From Pararge aegeria (lineage: Eukaryota > Arthropoda > Insecta > Lepidoptera > Nymphalidae), in assembly GCF_905163445.1 (NCBI RefSeq), contig NC_053189.1:15022001-15086000 (forward strand): a stretch of 64,000 nt of DNA, written 5' to 3'. Below the pieces are notes generated by a model. The model was not told the origin of the DNA. It made no database searches and worked only from the letters and a program-made list of their open reading frames with translations. This document shows positions 23,977 through 36,056 of the stretch, piece by piece; the stretch's first letter is position 1; every line of letters begins with the position of its first letter. Made by a program: the position numbers and the translations under genes.

Positions 23977-24429
23977 CAATCTACGGCGCACGAGGCCACA
24001 GAGGTACTGTAAATTTTTATTTAAACAACTTTATTCCATAATAAATGAACACTTATTTTAACATAAATTATGTGCAAAAGGCGGCCTTATCACTAAAAGT
24101 GACCTCTTCCAGGCTATCTTAATTAATGGAATAAGGCAATGAGAGACGGGAAATCGCATTTCTATACATATAATTACATAGATTTACACACTAAAAAGTA
24201 CATAAATTATTAAATAAAATAGAATACGTAAAAAATTATATAAATTTATATAAACATACATACACACATAATATTAACATATTTATAGTGACAAATAGTA
24301 CCTCTTTACACGACTTTAAAAATCGCTAGGGACTTAGAGCGTTAATGTCATCAGGGAGTGCATTCCACTCCGAATAACTGCGAGAGTTACACTTTACCAT
24401 TCAATCTACGGCGCACGAGGCAACAGAGG
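23977..24429 (-). mobile_element. Truncated non-LTR insertion flanked by 28-bp direct repeats
   Basis: The repeats 23977-24004 and 24402-24429 (CAATCTACGGCGCACGAGGC, then CACAGAGG or AACAGAGG) differ at one base. Between them lie 397 bp that, on the minus strand, include the family stem-loop tail (24075-24125) and end in AATAAAGTTGTTTAAATAAA-type sequence next to the repeat. This fits a 5'-truncated, target-primed insertion with a long target duplication. Confidence 0.7.
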
Positions 24430-24433
24430 CATT

Positions 24434-24571
24434 CAGTGGCGTGCACAGGGTTTCTGACCTGGGTATGCATAAAGCAGGCAAATGGCATAAAATGGAAAAA
24501 TTTCCCTCCAATACGAGTTATATTAAATAATTTGGGTATGCAGTGCTTTCATGCATGTATGAAGTGCATTT
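24434..24571 (+). mobile_element. hAT-type MITE with exact 8-bp target duplication
   Basis: It begins CAGTGGCGTGCACAGGG and shares the body of the copy at 17364 (GGGTATGCATAAAG, ATACGAGTTATA, GGTATGCAGTGC). GAGGCATT flanks it at 24426-24433 and 24572-24579. The right terminal repeat is degraded after GAAGTGCA. Confidence 0.8.
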
Positions 24572-25167
24572 GAGGCATTCCCGTAAAATACCCGTCCAGG
24601 TGAGATTAAATCGTGAACTTAATGATGGAAAATACGCTCTAGTTAATGCATGATCCTTTAGCTTATAAGAATTTTCAGAGATGGCGCTCATTTCATAACG
24701 TATTTGATAACAGTACGTGGACGTTATCGAACAATGACACCGTTTGGCGCTTTTAAGCGATGTTTTATTCAAGAATTATTAAATTAAAACCATTAGAATG
24801 TAGGTACTTAATATTTTTGCTCAATTTCCAAAACTGAACATAAACGTACAGCTTCAAAATCTATTAAATAAACGTAAATAGATAAGCCAGAAATGGATGT
24901 TAATAGATTTAGTACAGTAAATAATGTCAGTGGATCAATATATCGAGGTTACTTTGTATTAAGCTATTATTTACTTTGCTGACTGATATCGCATCAAAGC
25001 ATTATTGTTTCTTAACAATTTGAAAAGATATTTGGTCCAGCAATGTATTTATTTTAGTAAGTTTTGTATTTTGGGAAAGAGAATTGTGTAGGAATGATTT
25101 GTTGAGATATTACACTTTATGGTGACCACCATAAGAATTAAAATTAGAATGGAAGACTCTTATCTAT

Positions 25168-25690
25168 GCTAAGCTGTGATAGCCCAGTGGGGAGGACTTA
25201 CGATTTCACTTTCGGGGGTCGAATCGGACCCCAGCACGCACCTTTTCTTTGTTATGCACGTTTTAACCAATTAAATATCAATTGTTTCAACGGTGAAGGA
25301 AAACATCGTTAAGAAACCTGCATGCGAGATCCCCATAATGTTCTTAAAGGTGTGTAGTCAATCAAATAGGTTGTTTCATAAAATGTTATTGCAGCTATCA
25401 CAAAATTACAGAGGAAATCCCCGACACCATTGTACAAACTATTGGTATAAACGGACCGTGAAAATATTCCCGCCTTTTTTCACATCGGCGTGAAATTATT
25501 TTGCGTAAACACTCTTATTCTAAAGGATGATTTACATTCTAACGAGCTAATGTTGTGCGCCTAACTATTATCTATCCGCACTGGGTCAACACGGTAGACC
25601 ACAGCCTTAACCCCTTCTTATTGTGGGAAGAGACCCGTGCCCTGAAGGGGGCCGGTAATGGGTCGCCGGTCGATGATGCCCTTACTACCT
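25168..25690 (+). mobile_element. SINE family 1, near complete, with about 210 bp of foreign DNA inside
   Basis: The tRNA-like head starts near 25170 (GTGATAGCCCAGTGGGGAGG, with a B-box-like GGGTCGAATCGGACCCC near 25216-25232). The family body follows (TTTCAACGGTGAAGGAAAAC; GTTCTTAAAGGTGTG). Unrelated sequence then intervenes at about 25361-25571 before ATCCGCACTGGGTC resumes, and the copy ends GGGCCGGTAATGGGTCG. Confidence 0.75.
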
Positions 25691-27194
25691 ACTATTCCGC
25701 ATTCAAAATGAACTTATAATAAGACTTATGAACTTATAATAACTCATGAACTTAGAATAGGTATACAGTGTTTTAACACTCCACACAATTTCTTGATATT
25801 AATGATAAACTAATCCAACTTAGTTAACGCTGTTGTTACTTTTGTTAAAAGCTTTCAAATTTTTTAGGAGACAAATGAAAAAATAAAAAAATTACAATCT
25901 GTATTACAATTTAATGTGTGTTTGGTAAATAACAGAGCACAAACAAATAAACTATAAAATACTTTTATTTTTACACACACCATTATAATAAGTAGACACT
26001 AAATTTTTAGTTTACAACTTGTAAATTCAAGTTAATCCTATATTTTATACGATTAAAATCTTTACCAAAATACTATTAATTTTTAAAGAATACACATAAT
26101 ACATTAGAATTCTGAGGTCAACTCATACAACAAATACAATACAAAGTAGGTAGTATTTAAAGATTTACGGGACCAACGTTTGGCCACCCTTACAAAGTCT
26201 GAGAGCTGCGGTGGTAAGAGTGAAGTAGTACTAAATGCTGAAGAACTGTTTTTCATATTGTTACTAACAATGGGCCGACTTATGTACTTGCGGGTGGAAC
26301 GACATGACTATTTGGCTATTCGAGGAATAAAAGCAACGAGCCCAATCTTAATGGAATGGAATCAAAAGACGATTCCATAAAAATAATAGTGAACTTTCAC
26401 ACGAGCCAATAAGCAGACGTAGGAAAAAAATCTAACACTAGGCACCCGTATCGAACTTGTAGCTGTAAGTTTTAATGTCAACCAATTTTTAATTTAAAGA
26501 TTCGTCAGGTTCTTACTAAAATATAAACCTTTAGTCTTTACTAATACTGTCATCTTTGAACACAGCCTAAATTGGAGGGCCAAATTAACAGTGGATTTTT
26601 CGAAAATAGATCTTTACGAGAAAGGATGTATTGGGGGTTTTAAACACTATAATACATCTCTGAAGTTCCAGTTTAAATCATCTGAGCTTTTTAAATAGCC
26701 TTATTTAATATAGCCTATATTACTAACAAGAATCTTGACTAACACCAAATACTGAGTAAGAAATCTGTAGTTCAGATTTATTAAGTACCTCCTCATTTTC
26801 TTCCACCACCAGCTCTTAGACCATTATAAATAAAACTAACATAAAATATACAACACTTACGAGATATTTTTATCATACTGAGCGTCTAAATAATTCGAGT
26901 GGGTTTACAGTTTTAATACAAGTTTCTCCTAAAATGAGCATTCAATTTCGACTCATTTATTTGTGAAAATAATTTTAAAAGGCTCACTAGTATTCGTTTC
27001 AGCCACTACGTCAATAGATTTATTTAAATAATTTCATCAATAAAAAAAATAATAACTATTACATTAAAATTAATTACCAATCTAATTAAATTTTTCATCG
27101 TAGAAATTAGTTGATTGCGCAACGATCTCGTAATCGCAATCAGAGTAAAACGACCTGAATCCTTATACAAAATTCGAGTAGGTAATTTTATTTA

Positions 27195-27440
27195 TTAACC
27201 CCCGACGCAAAAACGATGGGGTATTATAAGTAAGACGTAAGAAGTCTGCGTGTGTGTGTTTGTTAGTGGCATCGTATCTCCCGAACGGATGGACCGATTT
27301 TGTTTTATTTTGTATTGAAAGGTGAATTAGTAGGGATAGTTTTTATCTATGTTTGGTGAAAATCGGTCCAAGACGGCCGCCGCATTATTACATATTTTCT
27401 CATAACTGTCTCAATAGGGTATCAAAAATAAGAGCTCGAC
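27195..27440 (+). repeat. Dispersed repeat with CGATTTT/ATCGGTCC blocks, copy 1
   Basis: The blocks CCCCCGACGC, GTGTGTGTTTG, GGCATCGTATCTCCCGAACG, GGATGGACCGATTTTG and GGTGAAAATCGGTCC recur in order at 56948-57170. It is a common insect mobile-element segment of unresolved class. Confidence 0.65.
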
Positions 27441-30400
27441 TGGCAGAATAATGTGTATATTGGTTATTGGGTATTTTTTAGTTTTTTTGAAGTGACAGCA
27501 GCTACTCTATGAATTGTCTAAGTTAAAGTTGTTCAGTAACCCCCGTATTATACTTTGCATTCAAGCAAATTAACAAGTCATTGTGGATTTTTAAGATAAG
27601 CTTTGAAACGTTTAAATTTTTAATATTAATTATTATCGTTACAATGATTTAACACTGGCCCATCTTTAACAAGAACAATTTAATATTTTATAGGCATTTG
27701 CGTTACTTTTAATTAACAAATGTCTAAGCATTAGCATAAACAAAAGTGGCCACCTAAATTAGCTATTATAATGAAAGTGCTTTGAATGCTGGCTTTCCTA
27801 CTAATCCGCTATTTTTTTAACGCCTCCGCATGTAAAATCCATAAATACAATACTACCTAAGACAAAATTTTCTGAAGAGTCAGGTTTCCAAAACAAAAAG
27901 CTACCAATTGAAGTGTTGGCGTATAATTAAATCATCAGTGTATAATTAAATATATAAATTGGCTCTAGATATACCTAAAAAGCCGTACGGTACAGCCAGG
28001 ATAGGAAAAACGTATCTAAATAATCTTACATTCCTAACTAAGATTTTTGAATCAAGTTTTGTATTACCATACATCTATATTTCAGAGACAATTTATTTGC
28101 AGGTTCTAGTTTTTCGAGTTTATGCAATTTTGTAACGTCAATTCTATTTGTTTGTTGTGACACCACAGGTTCTGAAAAAGATTCTACAAAGAAGAAGCAG
28201 ACAAGAAACTCAGACGTTGCTCTTTTCCAACATTAGATTTTTTTATATTTATTAATCTTCCTTACGAGGAATGAAAGCGGATAGGTTTGGTAGGCAACCT
28301 TGTCATTATTTATATCTCAGAAATCTGTTTAGAAGATTTTGTCTACTATACCTAATTCTTATTTTGTTTTTTTTAATAATATCGCCTTGGAAAAAAAAAA
28401 TAGCGGACAGGAATTAAGTCCGGCTGCAATAACAAATATTAAATTCCCCATATTTTTTGTAGAAGCCCAACGCGCCGCTTTTTCACCGAGCTTAATACTC
28501 CTAGGTAATTTTTTAATTTATCAATATCATACCAAAATAAGTTTCTTACGTGATTATAATGTATGACTTACGTTATTAAACATAATGTGTAAGTGTCTGA
28601 TATTTTTAGAAACCGATAAATAAATACCATTTTATCCTTTTTAAGGCACATCGAGTTATAATTGACTATAATATAAAACATCACAGTAACAATATTAAAG
28701 CCAAAATATTAGTATAATTCTAGTAGGTAGATACAATAAATAATTATACTAGTCAGTTGGTAATAGTAGGATAAAAAATTAATGACATCTTATTTTGACA
28801 GAACACTACAAATATCCTGTGATCCCCTTTAGGAAAAACTGTACAAAGGTGTTTCCTAAATGGTTTAGTTTAGTGACAATAATTAAATGTAATCGTGTAA
28901 AGCCTAAGTAGTACTATGTGTAATTTAAATAAGCATCCACGCGGTTTTTCAGCAATAGGGTTCAACAGTTAAAGTATGGAACGTGAACTATAATAACTTA
29001 AGCCTAAAGTTTGTCCGGCTACTTTTTTTTTAACTGTATTTATTTCTTCATGGTACACTGTGAAGTCTTATCCTGCAAGTGTGAGATATTCTACCTACGT
29101 TTGCTTATTACATCTTGTGAAATTTAACTACGATTTATATGGCATCGAAAAACGCCATCTAGTGTAGCGCCGTCTACTGTGTCCCAGTATTTTAACTAGA
29201 TGGCGCTCTTTCGATCTTGGGCCTATACAAATAGCTAAAGGACACTCAGGTAACTTGACACTCAGGTGACATCACTTCTGTGAAAATCCTAACAAATATT
29301 AAAAATGTGAAAGTTTGTTCTTCAATCCACTTGATTTTTAGCACTGAGTTATTTAAAAAGACGAGTCCGTCCGTCTTTCGATCGTCTAAACGAACTTTTT
29401 CCACAGAATGTGTAAAAAAGCGTAGTAGAATCGGATGAAGAAAGTGGGCAGCGGGTAGTTTAAGATAAATGTTTAGCGATATTATAAGTGGCAGCTGTGC
29501 CATCTACCACTTATGGTATTCAAAACACATGTAGTTCAGAACCAAACAACCAAAGCTGTCGCCTACACTACAGCTTACAAAAAGGTTACCACACAGAACA
29601 CACCCAAATTCACAAATTATACATATACAGAAAGATGGTCACCTCACATCATCGGATTGGTGGAACCTACACTGTGTGTGATGTTTTATATAGTAACACA
29701 TTAATAATAAGTGATGGTGTACACCTTGCCTTGAATAAAAGAATAGCTGACCACAAAAATTCATAAAACAAGCAATTGTCAGATGTACGGGCGATCCTGT
29801 GCAGTTTTTGAACTTTCGTGAAGCATAATGTAACAGGAAATATTAATTTAATTAAAATTACATATTAATACTAGAATTATAGTATACATGTTAGCTTTTA
29901 CAAATTTCTGTGACATAATAAAAATCACAATAGGTAATACAATAGTTTTAGTAACAGTTGAATTGAATACTAAAAATAATTAAAATACTGAACTGTCAAA
30001 TCTATTGATTTTTTTTGAAACAATGGTTAAACCATTCATGTAAAAATGCTATTCCAAAAGGAGCGACTCTTAAACATCTATATTTAATAGATTATTTCCA
30101 AATAATCAAAACTGAAAGATAACATGTCAAGCATAAAATATTATATTTCAGTTTTCAGGCTGAAAATGGCTAGAATTTTTAATGGGAACATGGTTTAACA
30201 TTTCTATACGCTACAACATACATTTTTTTACCACAAGCAAGCACTTAGCATAAACAAATTTCTTAGTTTACCTTTCATATAAAATACACACATAAATATT
30301 GCACATTGCAGAAATAATTTCATAAAGTCATTCATTTTCTTTCATCAATATAAAATTTATACATATGCATTGCTTGCATTTATGCATGCTTTTGCTTCGT

Positions 30401-30544
30401 TTTACAACAATGTATCAAAAGTTGCATCTACAATTTATAAAATTAAAACATTTACAAAGTTTGGTAAAAGTAACAATTTTATTGTTTATCGTTTCAATGT
30501 GGACGGACACCTAAGCTGCTTTAATGTATAAATAGACAACCGTC

Positions 30545-31606
30545 TTAATCAAGTAGTAACTCTATTTTGTTAAACATTCTTTCTAGTTCTGCTCTTTTGA
30601 AATCTCTAGCGACTATAAAAGGGCACAAGTAGAAGGACAGCTCCTTTAGGTTAGGGGCACTTGTCTTGATCACTTTAGCAACTTGCATAGTGACATGGAG
30701 ACATCTAGAGAGACTGAGGTATGTTAGATGTTGGAATAAATTCTTTGAAAAGTAAGCCAATAAAGCGTTAGTTGAGAAATAACCATGGCGTAATTTCAAT
30801 GATCTCAAACTTTTTAGTCTGTATAAATGCAACAGACTAGAATCAAACAGAGTTTTGCAAGTCATTATGTGTAAAACTTGCAGAGCCTTACATTTGGATA
30901 TTAAAGAAATAATGTCATCATTGAGTATATCTCCGTATATATGCAAGGCTCTTAATGTTGTCTGTTTCGTTCGGAGGAGGGACTCAAGAAAGTCTGCAGG
31001 TATATTCTTCATTTTCTCCATATTGATGCTCACTAAATTTACACACTGTAACATGCTATACAAACTGCTGTGGGTCAATGCAAAGTTGGACAAAATAAGT
31101 GTTTCCAGTTTTTTTAACTTTTCAAAAGGTAAGTGATACACAAAATTTCCATTAGCATTTTCAGCAGTTTGGGCTATTAAGGAGTTGCGAAAACTCAGGA
31201 GTTTCAAGTTAGGCCAATGACCCAAGTCGTCAAAGATACAACTATCAACTAGCGATATACTTATTTCTAGATGAGTCAGATTAGGACAGTAGTTTATTAG
31301 GGAAGTTCTGACTTGGGAATACAACTTGAAATACTGTAGTTTTACCTTTTTTAAATATTTTGCCACAAAGGGTACAACACTGTCACTCACTCTAACATAG
31401 TTCTTCATGCATACAATGAGTCTTGTGTTGTCCCAAATGCAAGGGGTCAGGCAAAGTTGTTGCCATCTCACACATACCTGCGCCACTGCCAGTACCGATT
31501 CAAAGTCAATCATGGAAAAAATGTAGATAAGTAATTCATTTGGCAGATCATTAATAGTGAGGGAATGGGAGCCAAGTTGAACACCTGTCATCTCAAGGTG
31601 CACCAT
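30545..31606 (-). CDS. F-box and leucine-rich-repeat protein
   Basis: A 353-aa protein in one coding exon. Residues about 18-60 form an F-box: LPNELLIYIFSMIDFESVL, then AQVCVRWQQLC with the usual tryptophan and IWDNTRL. The F-box binds Skp1 in SCF ubiquitin ligases, and the repeats choose the target. From about residue 85 to the end there are irregular leucine-rich repeats (for example NLTHLEIS, LKKLETLILSNFAL, LRALHIYG, LQVLHIM, LRSLKLRH, LTYLSLSRC, LKELSFYLC). The layout matches FBXL-type proteins, but I cannot name the orthologue. The ATG at 31604-31606 follows an in-frame stop. A minus-strand acceptor (TATTTTTCAG, exon edge at 31638) puts an intron in the 5' leader. No transmembrane or signal sequence is visible, so it is probably cytosolic or nuclear. 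Confidence 0.9.
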   Translation of the reverse strand: MVHLEMTGVQLGSHSLTINDLPNELLIYIFSMIDFESVLAVAQVCVRWQQLCLTPCIWDNTRLIVCMKNYVRVSDSVVPFVAKYLKKVKLQYFKLYSQVRTSLINYCPNLTHLEISISLVDSCIFDDLGHWPNLKLLSFRNSLIAQTAENANGNFVYHLPFEKLKKLETLILSNFALTHSSLYSMLQCVNLVSINMEKMKNIPADFLESLLRTKQTTLRALHIYGDILNDDIISLISKCKALQVLHIMTCKTLFDSSLLHLYRLKSLRSLKLRHGYFSTNALLAYFSKNLFQHLTYLSLSRCLHVTMQVAKVIKTSAPNLKELSFYLCPFIVARDFKRAELERMFNKIELLLD

Positions 31607-31638
31607 TCTTAATCACTGTACCCCACCCTCCGGTAGTC

Positions 31639-33317
31639 CTGAAAAATATATGTTTTTTTTTAATTTGACTAGAAGCAGACCTTTCTTTAAGGAATTCCAT
31701 AATATACAATGCACATTAGGCTTTATTTCCAATGAAATTCCTTCAATATTTATACTTTATCCAAAGAGTTCTTACAAAATGTAGCTACTCTCTATGCATG
31801 TTAGACTTCAACACAAACTCCATCATGTTCATTGTTTATTTTTGTAATTTATATTTTACTTTATATGACGAAATATATTTCACTTAATAAAATAAACAAA
31901 TGTATCCAAAAACTTTATTCAACTATGCCTTAAGTATAATATACAAACAGTAAAGAAAATGAACCTTGAATTTGTGTAGCAATAACATAAACAAAAAATC
32001 AAATATGTCAGTGTGAATTCCTCTCGCATAGCAATTTTTAGATGGTCCACATACCTCAGAATTACCTTGCTTCCTATGCCTGAATATTTCACCGTTTGCT
32101 TTAATAAAATCATAATTTATGTAAACACTGTTTGTCACGATATTCACAAGTTGGAGGGAGCCCTTCGGAAGTTGTGTTCTACTTGTGTGGTTAAAATATT
32201 CATTGTAAGTGAAGGAACAATTAATTATTCAAATTTTAAAAGAAATATTAAAAATAACTTTCATCTTTGACTTGATGCTATTTTTGTATGACGTTTACGT
32301 TTACGACATTGACATCATAGATTGACATTCCGTTGAATTGACAGCTGACTTTGCTATTGAACGTTGCGTTTATAAGTATAAAAAAACAGTAAAAATAAAT
32401 TTTAGTATAGTGTTTTAGTCTTCTAGCTATTAATAAACACGTGTGTGTTTATTTTCAAAAGAAACATCTAACCGTAAACCAAAAACAAGAACAATTGGAG
32501 CAAAGATTTGATTTAGAAAATACTTCTTCTAGCTTCCCAAGCTTACTCTTAAGAGAGTAAAAAGTACACGTAAAAGCCAATAAGTCTTTTATAGCTTGAC
32601 AAAAATGCTGTGCAAAAATGAGAAGAAATGGAACTAATTTTTTTCTGTTCTCGCCAAAGATCTAGTCCATAGAATGTGTAGGTATACAAATAATTACAAG
32701 TTACCAAAGATATATTTCGGTTTTAATCCATGCGATCTGTCAATTAAATAAAGAATAACCTCTAAATATATATATACATTAAATGTCCTAGTAGAATAAT
32801 CAGAGTTTGGGCCTTCAATATAATCGTGCAATAAACAAAACTAATGGATAATTTTAACATTTGGCAGATTTTCAATTATAAAATTCTAAATGTATAAATT
32901 ACTAATCAGATAAAGCTAAGGCGAAATTAAGAAAAGGCCATTTTCATTTTTAAAAATAGCAAGTAGTAAAATAAATAATAAGCAATCATATTCTTTCGAT
33001 GACCTTTTTCTAAGAGAGGGAACAAATCAAACCAATTTATATATCCATCTATAGTCGTACATGAAGTACATATTATATAAATAAATTATTAAAAACATCA
33101 TTTATTTTCAAAAGACACACATTTTTTTAGAAACAATATTTGAGGTTTAAATTATTATTTGATTCTCAAATATTCCCAAGGTGTATTTAAACATATCCTT
33201 AAAATATCAATAATATTCTTCAATTTTTTAACTGGCAGAGCTGCTGTTGTATTATTTTAAATGTAACATAATATTATGTTCAGGCAGTTTTTTGGATTTT
33301 TAATAAATAATATTTAA
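31639..33317. other. Leader and promoter region of the F-box gene plus spacer
   Basis: A minus-strand donor TGAG/GTATGTG (edge at 32055) could end the 5' untranslated exon of the F-box gene. Farther upstream (32285-32400) is a more mixed-composition zone with repeated TTGACA/TTGACAT and TGACGT-like motifs, where a promoter is likely. From 32400 to 33317 the DNA is AT-rich; its right end should hold the 3' untranslated part of the next minus-strand gene. No coding exon was seen. Confidence 0.4.
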
Positions 33318-35165
33318 TTAAAAAACGGGTGGTAAATAAGTTGCTGCCGGCGTTGAAACTGAAACAGTTTGAGTTGGAGTATTTTCAACAGGAGGCAAGT
33401 AATCTTGTAATGGCACTGACTGTACATTTTGCCCAGTTACTTGAGCCTGAGGAAGCGGTTGTTGTTGGGAACTCGGTTGCAGGTAATTAGCACTTGGTCC
33501 AGATATAACAGCTTTAGACCTTGTTGTTTGTTGCTTGGTACTCGGTTGTAAATAAGTTGTACTCGGTCGAGATATTTGTGAATTGGATGAGGTTGTTGTT
33601 TGTCGTTGGGTAGTAGGTTGCAAATAAGCAGCACTCGGTCCAGATACAGCAGCATTAGAAGTTGATGTTTGTTTTTGCGTACTTGGTTGTATGTAACTTG
33701 CATTCGGCCCTGATACTGCAGCATTAGAAGTTGTTGATTGTTGTTGAGGACTTGGTAGTAAGTAACTAGCACTCTGTCCAGATATAACGGCTGTTGTTGA
33801 AACCTGCATTGTTGTTATTGATGGAGTACGAGGCGGAATATATTGATCAGAAGGTGGAACGATCGGCGTTTCCGCCACAGTTTGAGTATTGGTAGCTACA
33901 CTATTACTTCGTGATGTAGGTGGTAAGTATTGTGGAGCATTTGTTGACATACTTTCGACTACAGCAATGTTAGATTCTCTTGATGGAGCATCATAAAGAT
34001 TCAATACTGATGTTACAGTTTGAGTATTCCTATTACCTGTATTTTGTGAATCGTAGTTGTAACCACCCGAAATTGATCCTCCGCCTGTAGCTTTATTTGC
34101 GGTCCCTACTGGCTGTGTAACAGTATTTTTTGGGGCACCACCATAGTTGTAACCGGAGGATTCTGATCCCAAACTGGTTGCTGTTGATAAAATCCCCCCT
34201 GTTCCAGTAGCAGTATTCTGTGTAGCAGTATTCTGTGTAGCACCACTATACCTATAACCACCTCCACCTCCTGAAATTACTGCTGTTGCTCCTCCTGTAC
34301 CACTATTCTGTGCAGCACCACTGTACCTGTAACCTCCGCCTCCCCCACTCCCCCCTCCTGAAGAAACTGCTGTAGAGCCTCCTGATGAACTAGAAGCGGT
34401 GTTTTGAGCAGCACTACTGTAGCTATAACCCCCTCCTTCTGCGTTTCCTTCTCCTGATGTAACTACTGTAGTGCTTCCTGTAGAAACTGCAGCAGTATTC
34501 TGTGGGGCACCGCTGTAACTATAACCACCAGATCCCACTTCAGATCCCATAGCATATGCCCCAGAGCCTCCTGAAGTCTCGGAAGCTGTATTCTGTCCAG
34601 AATCGTACTTATATCCATCCGCTTCTGTATTTCCTGTAGAACCACCTGTAAACCCTGAGGCAGTATTCTGCGAAGCTCCACTATAACTACTGGATTCTCC
34701 TCCAGTTCCCGACGAAACCGTTTCTCTTGTTGACATTATGCCGTAGTTATAGCCAGTTAAACCTGATCCTGCTGTAGCGGAGGATGATGTACTTCCTGCA
34801 GAACCAGCTATATTAGATTGAGCAGCACTGTTGTAGTTGTAACCACCTGCTCCTGAGGTCGCTGTAGCACTCGTCGCCGAAGTACCGGTGGAGTAGCCAG
34901 AGTTGGCTGAGCCGCCTGCAGGTGCGGGATATGCATAGTACATTTGTAGCGCCGACGTCCTGTCAACATTTGTGGCTTGAGTCGTCGAAGCAACAGTTCG
35001 AGAAGGTAAATTGAAAGATAAAGTAGGACGATCGTAAACATACCCAGCTTGGCGCCTCTCACGAGGGTTTCTGACTCCAAATGCAGCATTCCGTGAATAT
35101 TGGCAACTTGTTTGTACAAATAGAAAACACAACAGAAATGAAGCACATTTAAAACATATGCCCAT
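33318..35165 (-). CDS. Secreted Ser/Gly/Tyr-rich repeat protein with Y-L-x-P motifs
   Basis: A 615-aa protein if it starts at the ATG at 35163-35165. That start gives a clean signal peptide (MGICFKCASFLLCFLFVQTS) followed by a dibasic RERRQ site near residue 38. The frame is open to an earlier ATG at 35246, which would bury the signal sequence, so the inner start is preferred. Residues about 80-400 are nine or so degenerate repeats of G-Y-x-Y-S-G-A-x-Q-N-T-A rich in Ser, Gly, Ala and Thr. Residues about 420-615 hold repeats of the S-G-P-S-A-x-Y-L-Q-P type, ending T-Y-L-P-P-V-F. Tyr-Leu-Pro-Pro motifs and glycine repeats are seen in insect extracellular matrix and cuticle-type proteins, so a structural secreted role is likely. 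No chitin-binding R&R domain was found. The name is unknown. Confidence 0.8.
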   Translation of the reverse strand: MGICFKCASFLLCFLFVQTSCQYSRNAAFGVRNPRERRQAGYVYDRPTLSFNLPSRTVASTTQATNVDRTSALQMYYAYPAPAGGSANSGYSTGTSATSATATSGAGGYNYNSAAQSNIAGSAGSTSSSATAGSGLTGYNYGIMSTRETVSSGTGGESSSYSGASQNTASGFTGGSTGNTEADGYKYDSGQNTASETSGGSGAYAMGSEVGSGGYSYSGAPQNTAAVSTGSTTVVTSGEGNAEGGGYSYSSAAQNTASSSSGGSTAVSSGGGSGGGGGYRYSGAAQNSGTGGATAVISGGGGGYRYSGATQNTATQNTATGTGGILSTATSLGSESSGYNYGGAPKNTVTQPVGTANKATGGGSISGGYNYDSQNTGNRNTQTVTSVLNLYDAPSRESNIAVVESMSTNAPQYLPPTSRSNSVATNTQTVAETPIVPPSDQYIPPRTPSITTMQVSTTAVISGQSASYLLPSPQQQSTTSNAAVSGPNASYIQPSTQKQTSTSNAAVSGPSAAYLQPTTQRQTTTSSNSQISRPSTTYLQPSTKQQTTRSKAVISGPSANYLQPSSQQQPLPQAQVTGQNVQSVPLQDYLPPVENTPTQTVSVSTPAATYLPPVF

Positions 35166-35444
35166 TTTTAAAACAAACGCTTGAAGGCGCTTATAGCTCA
35201 ATCCGACTGGGTTTATAATATTCGTAAGAAAGCTATTTCGTGACATTATGAAATACGCACTTCCATACTTAACCCTTAGACTGCATTACACCTGCATTTT
35301 TAGAAAGAAGCCATTACCCCAGAGAGAAAATTCAGTGACGTGCATCCATCCATAGTGTTTTAGTTGGTCTTAAACTCGACCTTATAACACGTCGCGAATC
35401 TCAATATCTATGACCTCCGCTAAAATCGTTCATCGGAAAATTGT

Positions 35445-35465
35445 CTAGGCGGAGTAGCCGCCTAG
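35445..35465. repeat. 8-bp perfect GC-rich hairpin
   Basis: CTAGGCGG and CCGCCTAG pair around the five-base loop AGTAG. It is isolated in an intergenic region upstream of the repeat-protein gene. Confidence 0.8.
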
Positions 35466-35869
35466 CGTGGCGAGTGACTTCCTCGTTCCGTGCGAAATTT
35501 AATCGCAATTTCAAAATATGGTCGAAACATCGCACATCAGAAAAACTACCGCAACAAGCAAGCAACCCGCATTATGTCTTATTTCTTAGGTAGCTGGACA
35601 AAAGCAACATGTTGTTGGCGTTTGGAAATCCTTAAAAAATAGGTACCTTATACCTACAATAAAATACCAATTGTCATCTTGGAGATGTCTCTTAAAAAGT
35701 TCAAAGTTTGTATTAAACGTAAGCTTATAGAAAAGTCCTATTATAGTATAAAGGACTACGTAAACGATAAAAAGCTTGGGTGTAAATTATTGCTCTAACC
35801 AGGTTGCTCTTCTAATAATTTAAAATGACATTGTGAGATGGTGATAAAAAAAAAAAAAAAAACACCCGG

Positions 35870-36056
35870 CTAAGTTTGTTGTGGGCTTCTTCTTAGACCA
35901 GGACGCGTTTGGAACCCTCGTAGCTTTAGTTTTAAGTTTACGAATGTGGTTATCGCCATCATCTCACTACCGTGTGGTTCTTATGTACGCATCAAAAGTG
36001 CCACCTGTGGGCCTACTTGAATAAAGATATTTTTGACTTTGACTTTGACTTTGACT
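35870..36056 (+). mobile_element. 3' end of a non-LTR element with (TTTGAC)4 tail
   Basis: A GTTGTGGGCTTCTTCTTAGA-like block, GTGCCACCTGTGGGCCTAC and TTGAATAAAGATATTTTTGAC lead into a TTTGAC tandem tail (36032-36055). A short tandem tail after an AATAAA is typical of non-LTR retrotransposons of the CR1/Jockey group. Related pieces occur at 19010 and 41630. Confidence 0.65.

Larger units (their letters stand above)
23333..30544. other. Repeat-rich spacer between the FARSB-type and F-box genes
   Basis: No supportable gene was found. Open frames such as plus 26180-26380 and 29488-29766 lack family likeness and splice support. The stretch holds a LINE-type insertion (24005-24401), a MITE (24434-24571), a SINE (25168-25690) and a dispersed repeat (27195-27440). 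An inverted pair CGCCATCTAGT/ACTAGATGGCG sits at about 29153-29206. The 3' untranslated region of the F-box gene probably occupies its right end. Confidence 0.6.

Noticed and set aside
29153..29206. CGCCATCTAGT/ACTAGATGGCG inverted pair as an insulator (CTCF-like) site.
   Set aside because: The motif likeness is weak, and similar CGCCATCTAG strings occur in the SINE family 2 copies, so repeat origin is more likely.
29488..29766. Two overlapping plus-strand frames (92 and 63 codons).
   Set aside because: Neither resembles a known family. Composition is compatible with chance and there are no matching splice sites. Left as unannotated sequence.
33437..33772. A 111-codon frame inside the repeat-protein gene.
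   Set aside because: Alternate-frame shadow of the repetitive coding sequence.
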